DNA of 64,000 bases, from positions 1 to 64,000 of the forward strand of contig CAZNYR010000003.1 of assembly GCA_964577275.1 (NCBI GenBank). The letters run 5' to 3'. Shown here in pieces: positions 54,704 through 63,985 of the stretch. The notes beneath the pieces are model-generated. The model had not been told where the DNA came from. It did not search any database and worked only from the letters and a program-made list of their open reading frames with translations. Made by a program: the position numbers and the translations under genes. Source of the DNA: UBA2561 sp964577275 (GTDB lineage Bacteria; Bacteroidota; Bacteroidia; Cytophagales; Thermoflexibacteraceae). The number at the start of each line of letters is the position of its first letter. Positions within the stretch are counted from its first letter, which is position 1.

Positions 54704-56746
54704 TTACACCCGAATTCCTATCACCAAAATATCATCTCGTTGTTCTACGCCATCCATGTGCATGGCGAGTTGATGTTTTAATGTTTCTTTTTGTTCGGCT
54801 AAGGAATGATGCTGGATTTCTTGTAATAAATCCAATAAGCGTTTTTCCGAAAAACTTTGGCGTTTTCTGTTATTTTGGTCTGCATAGCCATCCGAACACA
54901 GATACAATGGCATGGAATTTTGATGTATTATTTCAACTTGTTCAAACACTTTTTGGGTATTTTTTGTTGATTTTATTCGACCGCCTATGGCTTTTCTATT
55001 TCCTGCTATTTTTTCTGTTTTGCCATTTTGCAAAATATAAAGCGGTCTTTTTGCTCCTGAAAACACTATTTTTTCGGTATCTATTCTCACCACGACCAAA
55101 TCCATTCCATTCATATCGCCCGTTTGCTCTTGTTGTAATAAAAATTGAATTTGTGTATGAAGTTCCTCAAGAATTTCTTTGGGTTCAAGAATTTGTAAGG
55201 TGCGAATAATGCGGTCAAGCAGGGAATTACCTATCATCGTCATAAAAGCACCAGACACGCCATGTCCCGTACAATCAGCAACTACCAAAAAGCGATGCTG
55301 GCGTATCTGGTCAGCCCACCAAAAATCACCTGAAACCACGTCTTTGGGCATATACAAAATAAAATATTCCTCAAAGATTCCATCCATTTTGTTTTTGGGG
55401 GGCAAAATGGCTTTTTGAATAAGTCTTGCGGACCGAATACTTTGTGAAATTTTGGTGCTATAAAATTCTAAGGTTTGATTTTTTTCGGCTAATAAATCTC
55501 GTTGTGCCGAAATCTCCTCTTGGATTTGGCGTAGCTCTTCGTTTTGGACTTGTATTTCTTCTTGTTGGTTCTGAATTTCGATGTTTTGTGTTGCCAACAA
55601 GTGATTGGCTTTTCGTTTTTGATAAAATCCAATGCCCACCAACAAGGAAAAAATTAAAAACACAGCAATTAGTAATAAATATAGTTTTTGTTGTAATTTT
55701 TGTTGTTCATTGTCTTTTTTTAACAATTCATTTTCGATTCTAAAATCATAGTTTGCCTTTATCTGATTTGTTTTCTTTTGTGTTTCTATTATTTTGATGC
55801 TGTCGTTCAGGGCAACTGCTTTTTCAAAATATTCTAATGCTTTTTCAAAATTTCGTTGTTTTTTGTAGAACAATGAATAGGTCGTGTGGAGTTTATAAAT
55901 GAGTTCGTATTCTTGTTTGATGAGTGCTTTTGCTTTTTCCAAATTTTCTTGGGCTTTTGTCATTTTGCCCAACTCTGTGAGTGCCTGTGCATTACAAATG
56001 CTTGTATAAATAATATTATATGGGTCGAGCGTGTCTTTTTCATTCATTTGAATGGCTTTTGTAAAATATTGAGAGGCTTGGGCGTATTTTTTTTGTGCCA
56101 AATAAACCTCTCCTGTGGTAATATGAAAAAGCATTAAATTTGCAAAACGCTTTGTTTTTTGTCGCTCTTCGAGGGCAAAAGCCATCGAAAGATTCGTTAA
56201 TGCCTTTTCATATTCTTGGGCATACAGATACGTATTTGCTTTATTATTGTGCATATAGGGCAGTCGAGGATGCTGGGTATCAATACTGGAATAAGTTTCA
56301 ATGGCTTTTTGATAATATTCTAAGGCTTTCGGATAATCTTGTTGGTCGTTATATCTATCCCCAATGCTGGTATAGATACGCCCTTTTAGGTTTTGGTCGT
56401 GGGTTTGGTCAATGACTTTGAGTGCATCAAACAAACACGCTAAGGCATCAGCATAGTTTTGGATGCGAGAGAGATAATAGTTTTTTTGATTTTGGGCGAG
56501 GCAATATTGCCGAACTAAATGCTTTTTATCCTGACTCATATCTATCGCCTGATTGATATAATGAAGAGCAAAAACAATCGAATCTTTCCGTATTTGTTCA
56601 CTTAACTCCATCAGAGCCACAACCCGAACAGAATCGCTACTATTTTTCTGGGAAATCACGGCTTTTAGACTGTCGATTTTTGTTTTTTGGGCAAAAATGC
56701 TTCCAAAACTTACATAAAGTACGAGGATACAAAAAACCTTTTTCAT
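54704..56746 (-). CDS. TPR-SpoIIE membrane phosphatase (second of a convergent pair)
   Basis: A 680-residue protein with the same layout as its convergent neighbour: signal (MKKVFCILVLYVSFGSIFAQ), TPRs to about 340 (QQDYPKALEYYQKAIETYSS, QKKYAQASQYFTKAIQMNEK, QRNFEKALEYFEKAVALNDS), membrane helix at about 352-374 (LYLLLIAVFLIFSLLVGIGF), coiled coil (NQQEEIQVQNEELRQIQEEI) and SpoIIE domain (VSGDFWWADQ, VADCTGHGVSGAFMTMIG, MDLVVVRIDTEKIVFSGA, CSDGYADQ, RDDILVIGIRV). Seventeen nt separate the two stop codons. The pair probably arose by duplication and inversion. Confidence 0.88.
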   Translation of the reverse strand: MKKVFCILVLYVSFGSIFAQKTKIDSLKAVISQKNSSDSVRVVALMELSEQIRKDSIVFALHYINQAIDMSQDKKHLVRQYCLAQNQKNYYLSRIQNYADALACLFDALKVIDQTHDQNLKGRIYTSIGDRYNDQQDYPKALEYYQKAIETYSSIDTQHPRLPYMHNNKANTYLYAQEYEKALTNLSMAFALEERQKTKRFANLMLFHITTGEVYLAQKKYAQASQYFTKAIQMNEKDTLDPYNIIYTSICNAQALTELGKMTKAQENLEKAKALIKQEYELIYKLHTTYSLFYKKQRNFEKALEYFEKAVALNDSIKIIETQKKTNQIKANYDFRIENELLKKDNEQQKLQQKLYLLLIAVFLIFSLLVGIGFYQKRKANHLLATQNIEIQNQQEEIQVQNEELRQIQEEISAQRDLLAEKNQTLEFYSTKISQSIRSARLIQKAILPPKNKMDGIFEEYFILYMPKDVVSGDFWWADQIRQHRFLVVADCTGHGVSGAFMTMIGNSLLDRIIRTLQILEPKEILEELHTQIQFLLQQEQTGDMNGMDLVVVRIDTEKIVFSGAKRPLYILQNGKTEKIAGNRKAIGGRIKSTKNTQKVFEQVEIIHQNSMPLYLCSDGYADQNNRKRQSFSEKRLLDLLQEIQHHSLAEQKETLKHQLAMHMDGVEQRDDILVIGIRV

Positions 56747-56871
56747 GGGTATTTATTTTTATATTCACAGTCAAAGGTAGGCTGTAAAAAACTTAGTTTC
56801 AATGAATTATTAGTTTACGCGATATTTCGGGCAAAGATATGACCAAAACTTGCGGAAAACATGATAATACA

Positions 56872-56907
56872 AAAAAACCCTTTCTTGATGCTAAGATAGG
56901 GTTTTTT
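56872..56907 (-). terminator. Terminator of the S41 protease gene
   Basis: Arms AAAAAACCCT and AGGGTTTTTT with an inner CTT/AAG pair. Read on the minus strand the hairpin is followed by TTTTTTTG. It begins 27 nt beyond the stop. Confidence 0.8.
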
Positions 56908-56934
56908 GTGTGTGCGTTCCAAAGTGTTTGTCGG

Positions 56935-58584
56935 CTATTTGATTGCCAGAATCTTGCGATAACGGGTCGTATCTGCCAATAATTCAAGTGCTTCTTTGAT
57001 GTCGGGGTCGTTATCAAATTCGGCTTCGGTTTTGCCTTTTTCCCAGTAATAGCGAGAAATAATTTCTTGTTCTAATCGCTCTCGGATTTCATCCTTAAAC
57101 TTTTGTAAATCTGTATTTTTGTTGTGCGAAACCTGTTTTTTGAGGGCGATGATTTGCGTCTTGACTGCCTCATAATATTTTTCTTTTCTGGCATTTTCTT
57201 CTAATGTTTGGATGGTGCGCTCCACTTCGGTCGTATAATCGAAATCTTTATTTTGCAACCACTTCACAAAGGCATTATATTCGGCATCAGACAAGGCAAA
57301 ATCTTTGGGTAAAACTAATTGAGAATGTTCTTCCCTGTATTTGGTGGCATAATCAAATATCAAATTTTTGGCTTCCAAGCTCGCCGTAATTTTTGCCCAA
57401 TCGGAATGTTCGGGTTCAATATCTGGCTTTACGCCTGCGCCATCATAAACCGTTCGTCCATTTCGAGTTTTGAAGGCAGTACGCAAGGAATCAGGGAATT
57501 TACTCACCGTTCCGTCTGCATTTCGGTGACTGTAATCAATCGCCTGAATGCATCGTCCGCTGGGAATGTAATATTTAGCAACCGTAACTTTTACTTTAGA
57601 ATTATACGATAATGACCGCGTAGCTTGCACCAATCCTTTGCCGTAAGAATTTTCGCCAATCAGAACGCCTCTGTCGTAATCCTGAATCACGCCCGCCACG
57701 ATTTCGGCTGCCGAAGCACTTCCGCCACTGACCAAAACAACGACAGGAATTTGGGTATCTGCTGGCGCATTCGGGGCGGTATAAACTTTGTTCCATTCCT
57801 TCACTTTTCCGCGTGTACTGACGATTTCGATGCCTTTATCCACAAAAATATTAGAAACATTAATCGCCTCGCTTAATAAACCACCGGGATTGCCTCGCAA
57901 GTCCAGCACAATATTTTTTGCGCCTTTTTCTTTGAGCGCAACCAAAGCATCACGCACTTCCTTGCCCGCATTTTGTGTAAAATCCGTGAGTTGAATCATG
58001 CCCACCTCATCGGTTAGCATTCCATAATAAGGGACATTATTCATCACGATTTTTTCTCGTATGAGCTTGACCTCGAAGGGCTTAGGCTTTCCGTACCGCT
58101 CAACAAACAAGGAAACTTCCGTTCCCGATTGTCCTTTCAGGTATTTGCTAAGTTGCTCGGAGGTTTTGCCTTTCATGTCTTGTCCATTGATTTTGAGGAT
58201 TTTATCGCCAATACGCAAGCCCGCCCGATGTGCGGCAAATCCCTCAAAAGGCATCATAATTACGGCATATCCTTGATGGGTTTCGACCGAAGCCCCAATG
58301 CCACTATATTCGCCAAGTGTCATGGTGCGATAGTCTTCGATTTTGTCTTCGGGAATATAATTGGTATAAGGGTCAAGCGATTTGAGCATGGCTTCGATGC
58401 CTGTTTCCATCAAATTTGTGGGGCTGATTTCATCCACATAATACCGATTGACTTCTTTGTAGAGTGTGGCGAAAATATCCAGATTTCGGACAATTTCAAA
58501 ATACTTGTCGTGTGGTTCGCCGAATGCCAGCGTAACGAAAATCGCCATCCCAACAATAGGATAAAGAAATAATTTTTTTTTCAT
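56935..58584 (-). CDS. C-terminal processing peptidase, S41 family
   Basis: A 549-residue periplasmic protease. N-terminal membrane or signal segment (MKKKLFLYPIVGMAIFVTLA), an N-terminal helical part, a PDZ domain (VETHQGYAVIMMPFEGFAAH ... GLRIGDKILKINGQDMKG, about 98-160) and the S41 core: LDLRGNPGGLLSEAI, VSGGSASAAEIVAGVIQDYD (catalytic Ser) and ENSYGKGLVQ (catalytic Lys). It processes the C-terminus of exported or membrane proteins. Length is normal for the CtpA/Prc type with a C-terminal extension. A Tsp-like role in envelope quality control is the usual inference. Confidence 0.94.
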   Translation of the reverse strand: MKKKLFLYPIVGMAIFVTLAFGEPHDKYFEIVRNLDIFATLYKEVNRYYVDEISPTNLMETGIEAMLKSLDPYTNYIPEDKIEDYRTMTLGEYSGIGASVETHQGYAVIMMPFEGFAAHRAGLRIGDKILKINGQDMKGKTSEQLSKYLKGQSGTEVSLFVERYGKPKPFEVKLIREKIVMNNVPYYGMLTDEVGMIQLTDFTQNAGKEVRDALVALKEKGAKNIVLDLRGNPGGLLSEAINVSNIFVDKGIEIVSTRGKVKEWNKVYTAPNAPADTQIPVVVLVSGGSASAAEIVAGVIQDYDRGVLIGENSYGKGLVQATRSLSYNSKVKVTVAKYYIPSGRCIQAIDYSHRNADGTVSKFPDSLRTAFKTRNGRTVYDGAGVKPDIEPEHSDWAKITASLEAKNLIFDYATKYREEHSQLVLPKDFALSDAEYNAFVKWLQNKDFDYTTEVERTIQTLEENARKEKYYEAVKTQIIALKKQVSHNKNTDLQKFKDEIRERLEQEIISRYYWEKGKTEAEFDNDPDIKEALELLADTTRYRKILAIK

Positions 58585-58866
58585 GAAATATACAATTTGA
58601 GAAGTTAGGGATTTTTATAACGTGCTAATATCCATACGGTTAAGTGTACGATGATTCGGTTCTGAAAGTTAGTATCTCCCAAAACCTCACCATCCATGCC
58701 CTAAAATAATCAAACTTATCTCCATTTTATGTTAAAATCCAAAAAAGTACGCAGGAAATCATTGCTTTTGTCAAAAAATAAATAAAGTACATTTGCTCAA
58801 GAAATGAGGCTTTTGAGGGGTTGATACTTATGAATTATAAATCAATAAATAAGGCAGTTAGCCTTT

Positions 58867-59892
58867 TTACGCATAAACCGCCTGCTCAGTTTCGTAATGT
58901 TGTAAGGTTTTTATCAGTTCGGTACGGATAATTTCGGCAAGGCTTTGCGGATGAACCACACTGACATTTGCGCCGTAACTCAACAACTGCATTTTCAGTT
59001 CATAATTCACAATGACCTCAATTTCAATCATATAAGTTTGCTCCGAATCTTCCAAAACGCGTTGAGTCGTGTGCAGCGGTTGCACTTTCAGATATTGCCC
59101 TTGCGAAGGCGAAAATCGTAAAACAACCTTTTCGGGAGCTTGGTCTAAGACCGAAACACCGATGCAGTGCTTATAAAAACTCTGGGCATCAAACTTGGCT
59201 TGGGTCGGGGCGATATAAGAGCGTTCAGTGGTCGAAATATGAACAATTCTGTCCAATGCAAAAATCCTAACTTGTTGATACTCTTCGACATAGCCAATGA
59301 CATACCACATATTTTTGTATTCTTTCAATAAATATGGATGAATCGTATAATACTTTTGGTGGTCAGAATTGAATTTTTTATAGACCATTTCCGCTGGAGT
59401 TTTGGAAGTAATCAATGTAATTAAATCACTCAGAAGCTCACTTCCCTTGTAATATGGCGATTTATCAATCTGAATAAAATTGTGCATCTTCCGCATATCA
59501 TCGCCCAAATTTCGGGTAATTTCAAGTCCGTCCAATACCTTATCGACCGCATCAGAAAATTCATCAAAAATTGGCAAATCCCTAAATTCACCCAAAATCG
59601 TTTCGACAAAACTAAGTGCCAGTAAATTGCGTTCCGATAAATTTACCGATAAAAATTTATACTTTTTATCCGAATATTCATATCCATTGCATCGCCGATT
59701 ATAAATAATTGGCGCATCAAATTCGATACGCATCGCTCCGATGTCCTTTTCGATGGTCGAAGCGGAAACAACCCCAAATTTTTCTTTGCAAGCCTCCAAT
59801 AATTCTTCTTTTGTGGGGAAAGGCTTGTGTTTGCTCCGCAACATTTGGTCTATCAGCATGTAACGGAAAAAAGGCAGTTTGGTACTTGGCAT
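58867..59892 (-). CDS. WYL-domain transcriptional regulator
   Basis: A 341-residue cytosolic regulator. An N-terminal winged-helix DNA-binding domain (about 1-60: PTKEELLEACKEKFGVVSAS then TIEKDIGAMR), a WYL domain (HPYLLKEYKNMWYVIGYVEE ... RIFALDRI, about 180-215) and a C-terminal WCX extension (about 250-330: KVVLRFSPSQGQ... VVHPQSLAEIIRTEL). WYL domains bind nucleic acid or nucleotide ligands. WYL regulators often control defence or DNA-damage genes; a restriction-modification gene lies 1.7 kb away, but the link is only positional. Confidence 0.88.
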   Translation of the reverse strand: MPSTKLPFFRYMLIDQMLRSKHKPFPTKEELLEACKEKFGVVSASTIEKDIGAMRIEFDAPIIYNRRCNGYEYSDKKYKFLSVNLSERNLLALSFVETILGEFRDLPIFDEFSDAVDKVLDGLEITRNLGDDMRKMHNFIQIDKSPYYKGSELLSDLITLITSKTPAEMVYKKFNSDHQKYYTIHPYLLKEYKNMWYVIGYVEEYQQVRIFALDRIVHISTTERSYIAPTQAKFDAQSFYKHCIGVSVLDQAPEKVVLRFSPSQGQYLKVQPLHTTQRVLEDSEQTYMIEIEVIVNYELKMQLLSYGANVSVVHPQSLAEIIRTELIKTLQHYETEQAVYA

Positions 59893-60101
59893 AATAATTA
59901 TCGTTTTGATTTGCTTACAAAATAAGGCGTGTACTTCGTAAACTATTTACGCACTTGGCAAAAACATCCTCTAAAAATACGAAATAACTACGTAAAATAC
60001 TGCTATCTCATAAATTAAATCTCTGATGACTTTTTGTTACTTACTTAAACGGGCGTAAGTATTTCGCAAAATTTGTACGCAATATAATCTACAAATCATC
60101 T

Positions 60102-60109
60102 TACTTTTG
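60102..60109 (+). promoter_or_regulatory. Putative -7 promoter box for the DUF983 gene
   Basis: TACTTTTG matches TAnnTTTG, 27 nt before ATG 60137. A TTTG lies 26 nt further upstream (60072-60075), slightly too far for the usual -33 spacing. Confidence 0.35.
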
Positions 60110-60136
60110 TGTGTCAAAAAAAATACACCTAAATCC

Positions 60137-60523
60137 ATGACAAGACCAACCAAATTAAACGCAATCGCCCAATGCAAATGCCCCCGATGTCGGCGAGGAA
60201 AAATGTTCAAAACAGGCTTGTTCAGCACTCAATTTATGGCAATGCACGAAAAATGTCCGAATTGTGGTTTCCGATTTGAAATCGAACCCTCATTTTTTCA
60301 GGGAGCGATGTACGTGAGTTATGCCTTTTCGGTGGCGATGTTTGTCATTGTATTTGCACTGACGACTATTTTATTACAAAAGCCTGATATTCAGGTATAT
60401 ATGACCAATATTATCGTTACCGTAATTTTGTTTATTCCCTTTTCATTTCGGTATTCTCGTGCGGTATTTTTGCATCTTTTTGGGGGCGTAAAATACGAAA
60501 ATCCCCAAGATTCAGAGGTTTAA
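60137..60523 (+). CDS. DUF983 zinc-ribbon membrane protein
   Basis: A 128-residue protein. Two CxxC pairs at the N-terminus (CKCPRCRRGKMF and HEKCPNCGFRFEIEPSFFQG) form a zinc ribbon, followed by two membrane helices (VSYAFSVAMFVIVFALTTIL; MTNIIVTVILFIPFSFRY). This is the DUF983 pattern. The function is unknown; it often occurs with respiratory genes. The open frame begins with TTG 60107, but ATG 60137 is preferred. Followed by a strong terminator. Confidence 0.87.
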   Translation: MTRPTKLNAIAQCKCPRCRRGKMFKTGLFSTQFMAMHEKCPNCGFRFEIEPSFFQGAMYVSYAFSVAMFVIVFALTTILLQKPDIQVYMTNIIVTVILFIPFSFRYSRAVFLHLFGGVKYENPQDSEV

Positions 60524-60533
60524 AACCAAAATA

Positions 60534-60565
60534 AAACGCTCAAAATTCGGAAATCTTGAGCGTTT
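60534..60565 (+). terminator. Rho-independent terminator of the DUF983 gene
   Basis: Arms AAACGCTCAA and TTGAGCGTTT around a 12-nt loop, 11 nt after the stop. It also ends 25 nt before the stop of the convergent gene at 60590, so it may serve both. Confidence 0.75.
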
Positions 60566-60589
60566 ACTTTGTGGGGTGGCGGACTGGAT

Positions 60590-61498
60590 TTAGGGATTAA
60601 AAATCTCGCCGTATCGTTCGATAAAATGTTGTACGGCACGGCTCAAATTATCGCCTCGAGAGGTTTTGAGCGTGCTTTGTGTAGGTTTTCCGATAGTCAA
60701 GGCGCGTCCCGTTCGCTCAAAAGTTGCCTCCTGCGTTCCGAAAAAAATGCGTTCATAATCGCTTTCATAAATCGCCCACGCCCAGCCTTGCGGTTTTGCC
60801 AAATGGATTTTGATGGCATTTTTATCCGCCAAATTAATCATGGATTCAAATGCCAATCCTTTTCCCTTTCGTCTGATTTTCAGTACGCCCTTATTTTTGC
60901 CGTAAGTATCGGTCTTGATTTCGTATGTATAGTGCTGATTCTGAACTTTTAGCTCGCCCGTAAGTTTGGTTTTGGGTTGGGGCGGATTGCCAATAACAGC
61001 AAAACTGGGGTAATATTGAGCGATAAATCTTCGGATAACGGATTCTATCAAATTTTGGGTCGAAGTTTGTCCCGAATAAGTTTGAAAAAGGATAGTTTCG
61101 GGGACTTTTGCCTGATTTTCGGGCTTGGTCATCATTTCGCCTTTGATGATATAATTTACTTTATTTGCCTGAAAATCAGCTCGTAAATACTCATCCAGCA
61201 TCGCCGACCAGATATAACCTTCTTGAATTGCGCCCAAAATCTTAACCGCCCGCAAGTTCCCCCCATCTAATTTGGTAAAAACCGATGTGCTATAAACGAT
61301 GTGCGATGTGGGTGCTTGATTGGGGTGCGTTTGTGTGGTACGAATAACCAAACGGTCGCCTTTTTCGGCAGGCTGGAGCTGATAAAGAAACGTATGTCCT
61401 TTGTAGTCCCATGTTCCTGTAAAGTGTTGAGCTTCAAGCCTTTGTAAGGCAATTATGCTAAAAAAAATGCCCCATAAAATGCCATATTTCTGTATCAT
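60590..61498 (-). CDS. Hypothetical exported protein, 302 residues
   Basis: I do not recognise this protein. Signal peptide (MIQKYGILWGIFFSIIALQR, then LEAQ). The mature part is beta-rich: FTGTWDYKGHTFLYQLQPAE resembles a lipocalin or avidin-like opening, followed by KGEMMTKPENQAKVPETILF, and a second half with YTYEIKTDTYGKNKGVLKIR. It may bind a small ligand outside the cytosol, but no family is clear. ATG 61498. No neighbours on the strand. Confidence 0.55.
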   Translation of the reverse strand: MIQKYGILWGIFFSIIALQRLEAQHFTGTWDYKGHTFLYQLQPAEKGDRLVIRTTQTHPNQAPTSHIVYSTSVFTKLDGGNLRAVKILGAIQEGYIWSAMLDEYLRADFQANKVNYIIKGEMMTKPENQAKVPETILFQTYSGQTSTQNLIESVIRRFIAQYYPSFAVIGNPPQPKTKLTGELKVQNQHYTYEIKTDTYGKNKGVLKIRRKGKGLAFESMINLADKNAIKIHLAKPQGWAWAIYESDYERIFFGTQEATFERTGRALTIGKPTQSTLKTSRGDNLSRAVQHFIERYGEIFNP

Positions 61499-61554
61499 AT
61501 TTTGATGTGCTTTTTTTGTAAAACGTAAAATTGTAACGATTCAGTATTCTTTTC

Positions 61555-62202
61555 TCATCTTTTCAGAAATTCAAATTCATATACTTTTGGCTCGATTTTT
61601 TGGGCTAAAATTTTTAACTTATCTCGCAGATTATCAATAAGTTGTGTGTATTTTTTGTCATCAGATTTCGGGTTCATTCTTCCCTTAGAATTTCTACCCT
61701 GAAAATACGCTCTAATATCATAAAAACTTGCATTTGCATTTACATTCGGTTGTTTGTGATAGTATTTCCAAAGTTCACGCCCCGCATCAAAAACTGCGGT
61801 GGCTTCTGCCGAAAATTGCAGCGGTGTAGTTCTATGCTTTTCCTTTTCTAATAAAGTCCCGTTGCCTTCCATTTTGAGTTTGCCTTTGATGAAATCAGTC
61901 ATAAAATGGCTTTCAAACCTATCTTGAGCATCGACTTCGTATTCCGTAAACGGAATCCAGTGGTTAGTTGATTTTTCTAAAATACTAACTTTATTTTGAC
62001 TATGAAATAATGAAAATGCTAGGCAATCGTTTTTAAAATCAATATCATTTTTCCATTCATTATTAGGTTCTATGAATTGGTCACGGTCATTGAGCCAACT
62101 TGCATCAACAGAATGCCGAACTGTAAAATACACAGATATTTCTATTAAATTATTTGCAGTTATTGGTAAATAATAAACATGTCTTGTACCTATATTAATC
62201 AA
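61555..62202 (-). CDS. C-terminal (specificity) part of type IIG-like R-M protein, displaced by a frameshift
   Basis: The frame overlaps the end of the 62195-63985 gene by 8 nt and has no ATG in a good position (TTG 62202 opens it). It reads INIGTRHVYYLPITANNLIE then ISVYFTVRHSVDASWLNDRDQF and matches the target-recognition and C-terminal region that type IIG restriction-methylases carry after their methylase domain. Removing one T from the run of five T on the minus strand near 62206-62210 joins the frames into one protein of about 800 residues. It is therefore probably not an independent gene; sequencing error or a real mutation is possible. Confidence 0.7.
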   Translation of the reverse strand: MINIGTRHVYYLPITANNLIEISVYFTVRHSVDASWLNDRDQFIEPNNEWKNDIDFKNDCLAFSLFHSQNKVSILEKSTNHWIPFTEYEVDAQDRFESHFMTDFIKGKLKMEGNGTLLEKEKHRTTPLQFSAEATAVFDAGRELWKYYHKQPNVNANASFYDIRAYFQGRNSKGRMNPKSDDKKYTQLIDNLRDKLKILAQKIEPKVYEFEFLKR

Positions 62203-63985
62203 TAAAAATAAAAGGTTGATTTTGGAAATCAGGAGCAGGACTTGGTAAATATCCTATTATTTGATTTGAACTTTTATCATAAAAAATTTTAATCCATTTA
62301 TTAATACTATTTGGCAAATCTCCATAAAAATTTTTAACACCCAAAAAATCACCTTTTTTATCATAAATATCAGTAGGAATGATATTTATTTTTGATTTTA
62401 TTGCAGTATTCCAAAGAGTAAAACCAATAGGAAATTTGCCTTTTACATTATCAAAAGTTTCAGCAGGTACAATAAAGCCATTCACATAGTCAGCTAAAAA
62501 GAAATCTTTAAACTTTTTAAAATTTGAGCCATTTACAAATTTAACTTTTGAAAATTGTCCTAAAATGCAGCCTTGTATTTTTTCATAAATGATTGCCATA
62601 AAAAGTGCAAAAATTTCATTTGAGGCACTGCCAATTTTAGCATTTAATTGTTCTTTAATTTTAAAATCAGTAGTTACACCTGCTTTATTTTCTCCAGTTC
62701 CAGTAACTGTTTTTGTTGTTGTCGCCTCTGCATACGGAGGATTAATATAAACAATCAATTTTTTACGTTTTTCCGTATCGTTGATAATGTCTTGCAGACT
62801 TTGAGGTAATTTTGTAAATTCATCATTCAAAAAATCAAACTGAAACACGTTGTTTTTCAATAAATTTGCACCGTGTTCGATACGCTCGTGCATTACATTT
62901 ACATCGGCTTGGTCTAATGTAGATGCGTAAATGTTGTATTTATTGGTCAGTCCCGCCAAAAGATTTCCCGTTCCTGCTGCACAATCCCAAATAGTATAGT
63001 CGTCTTGCCAGTTTTCGCCCAAATAATCGGTCAAGTATTTTTGAGAAAGTTCTACCCAAATTCGTGGCGTAAAAAAAGCCCCTTTTCGTTCTCTAATATC
63101 TTGAGGCGTGAGTAAATCTCTACGTTCGATGATATAATCCTGAAACTCCTCTAAGGGCGGGCGTTTGTAGAGTTTCCAAAAGTTTTGGTAAATAATATGG
63201 TCTTTGATGGGGATAGAGGCATCAAATATTTGCTTGAGGTATTGTTTTGGTATTCGGTATTCTTGCCTATCAAACATTACAAATAAATTCTTTTTGATAG
63301 AAATATTGTCTAATATGCTATCGGTATCTTTGTCGTCCACAAAAAGGTCGGCAAGGTAAAAATCGTTATCAAAAATATTCATTTTTTTGAGGTCGTCCCA
63401 ATTTACATCAATAATGGGTTTGATAACTTCGACCCAACGCAAATAAATAGGCACAAAATTATTTTTATCAATCTTTATTTTGCTTGTCGTGGTGGCATTG
63501 GCTATGTTGTTTTTGATAAATGTTCTTAATTCTTTATCGTCTTTTTGATAATCAAAAATGTAGGTATTTTCTTTGAGCGTACTTTCAATGCGTTCTTTGA
63601 TGAGCTGAAACTCTTTTGTTTCGTGGTTGCTTGGCGTTACGTTCCAGTTAAAATCATTGAGATAAAAAATATCTTGAACGCTGTTGTAATCCACAAAAGC
63701 GATTTTTTTGAAGTCAAACGCACCCAAAAACGCAGGAGGCAATGTTTTATCAAAAGTTCGTGCCTTGCCGATAGTCAGAATGAGTTGTACAAACATGGTC
63801 GGCACATCAAAATTTCCTGTTTTGGCTTCTGCCCACAGCAAGGGTACTCTTCCGAATAAAACATCTTGTTTTGGAAAAATGGTAAAGTCAATATTTCCCA
63901 GAATTTCGGTCGTGTCAAATTCTTTGAAATAGTCTGCCCCGACCTTATTTTTTAGTTCTTCTTCACGAATGTTTTGATATTTCAT
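62195..63985 (-). CDS. Type IIG-like restriction enzyme / N6-adenine DNA methyltransferase (N-terminal and methylase parts)
   Basis: The protein combines a nuclease-like N-terminus and a methylase. N-terminus: ILGNIDFTIFP ... LLWAEAKTGNFD gives a plausible PD-(D/E)XK site (Asp, Glu-x-Lys). The methylase has AdoMet motif I (IWDCAAGTGNLLAGL) and catalytic motif IV (VYINPPYAEATTTKT), with the target-recognition region after. It cuts unmethylated DNA and methylates host sites in a single chain; the recognition site is unknown. The frame ends early at QPFIFID; the C-terminal part continues in another frame (61555-62202). ATG 63985 lies 15 nt from the window end, so a longer start outside the window is possible. 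Confidence 0.85.
   Translation of the reverse strand: MKYQNIREEELKNKVGADYFKEFDTTEILGNIDFTIFPKQDVLFGRVPLLWAEAKTGNFDVPTMFVQLILTIGKARTFDKTLPPAFLGAFDFKKIAFVDYNSVQDIFYLNDFNWNVTPSNHETKEFQLIKERIESTLKENTYIFDYQKDDKELRTFIKNNIANATTTSKIKIDKNNFVPIYLRWVEVIKPIIDVNWDDLKKMNIFDNDFYLADLFVDDKDTDSILDNISIKKNLFVMFDRQEYRIPKQYLKQIFDASIPIKDHIIYQNFWKLYKRPPLEEFQDYIIERRDLLTPQDIRERKGAFFTPRIWVELSQKYLTDYLGENWQDDYTIWDCAAGTGNLLAGLTNKYNIYASTLDQADVNVMHERIEHGANLLKNNVFQFDFLNDEFTKLPQSLQDIINDTEKRKKLIVYINPPYAEATTTKTVTGTGENKAGVTTDFKIKEQLNAKIGSASNEIFALFMAIIYEKIQGCILGQFSKVKFVNGSNFKKFKDFFLADYVNGFIVPAETFDNVKGKFPIGFTLWNTAIKSKINIIPTDIYDKKGDFLGVKNFYGDLPNSINKWIKIFYDKSSNQIIGYLPSPAPDFQNQPFIFID

Noticed and set aside
58585..58866. A regulatory RNA in the gap before the S41 protease gene
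   Set aside because: Only AT-rich DNA with a loose TTATAAATCAATAAATAAG stretch and no stable hairpin by eye.
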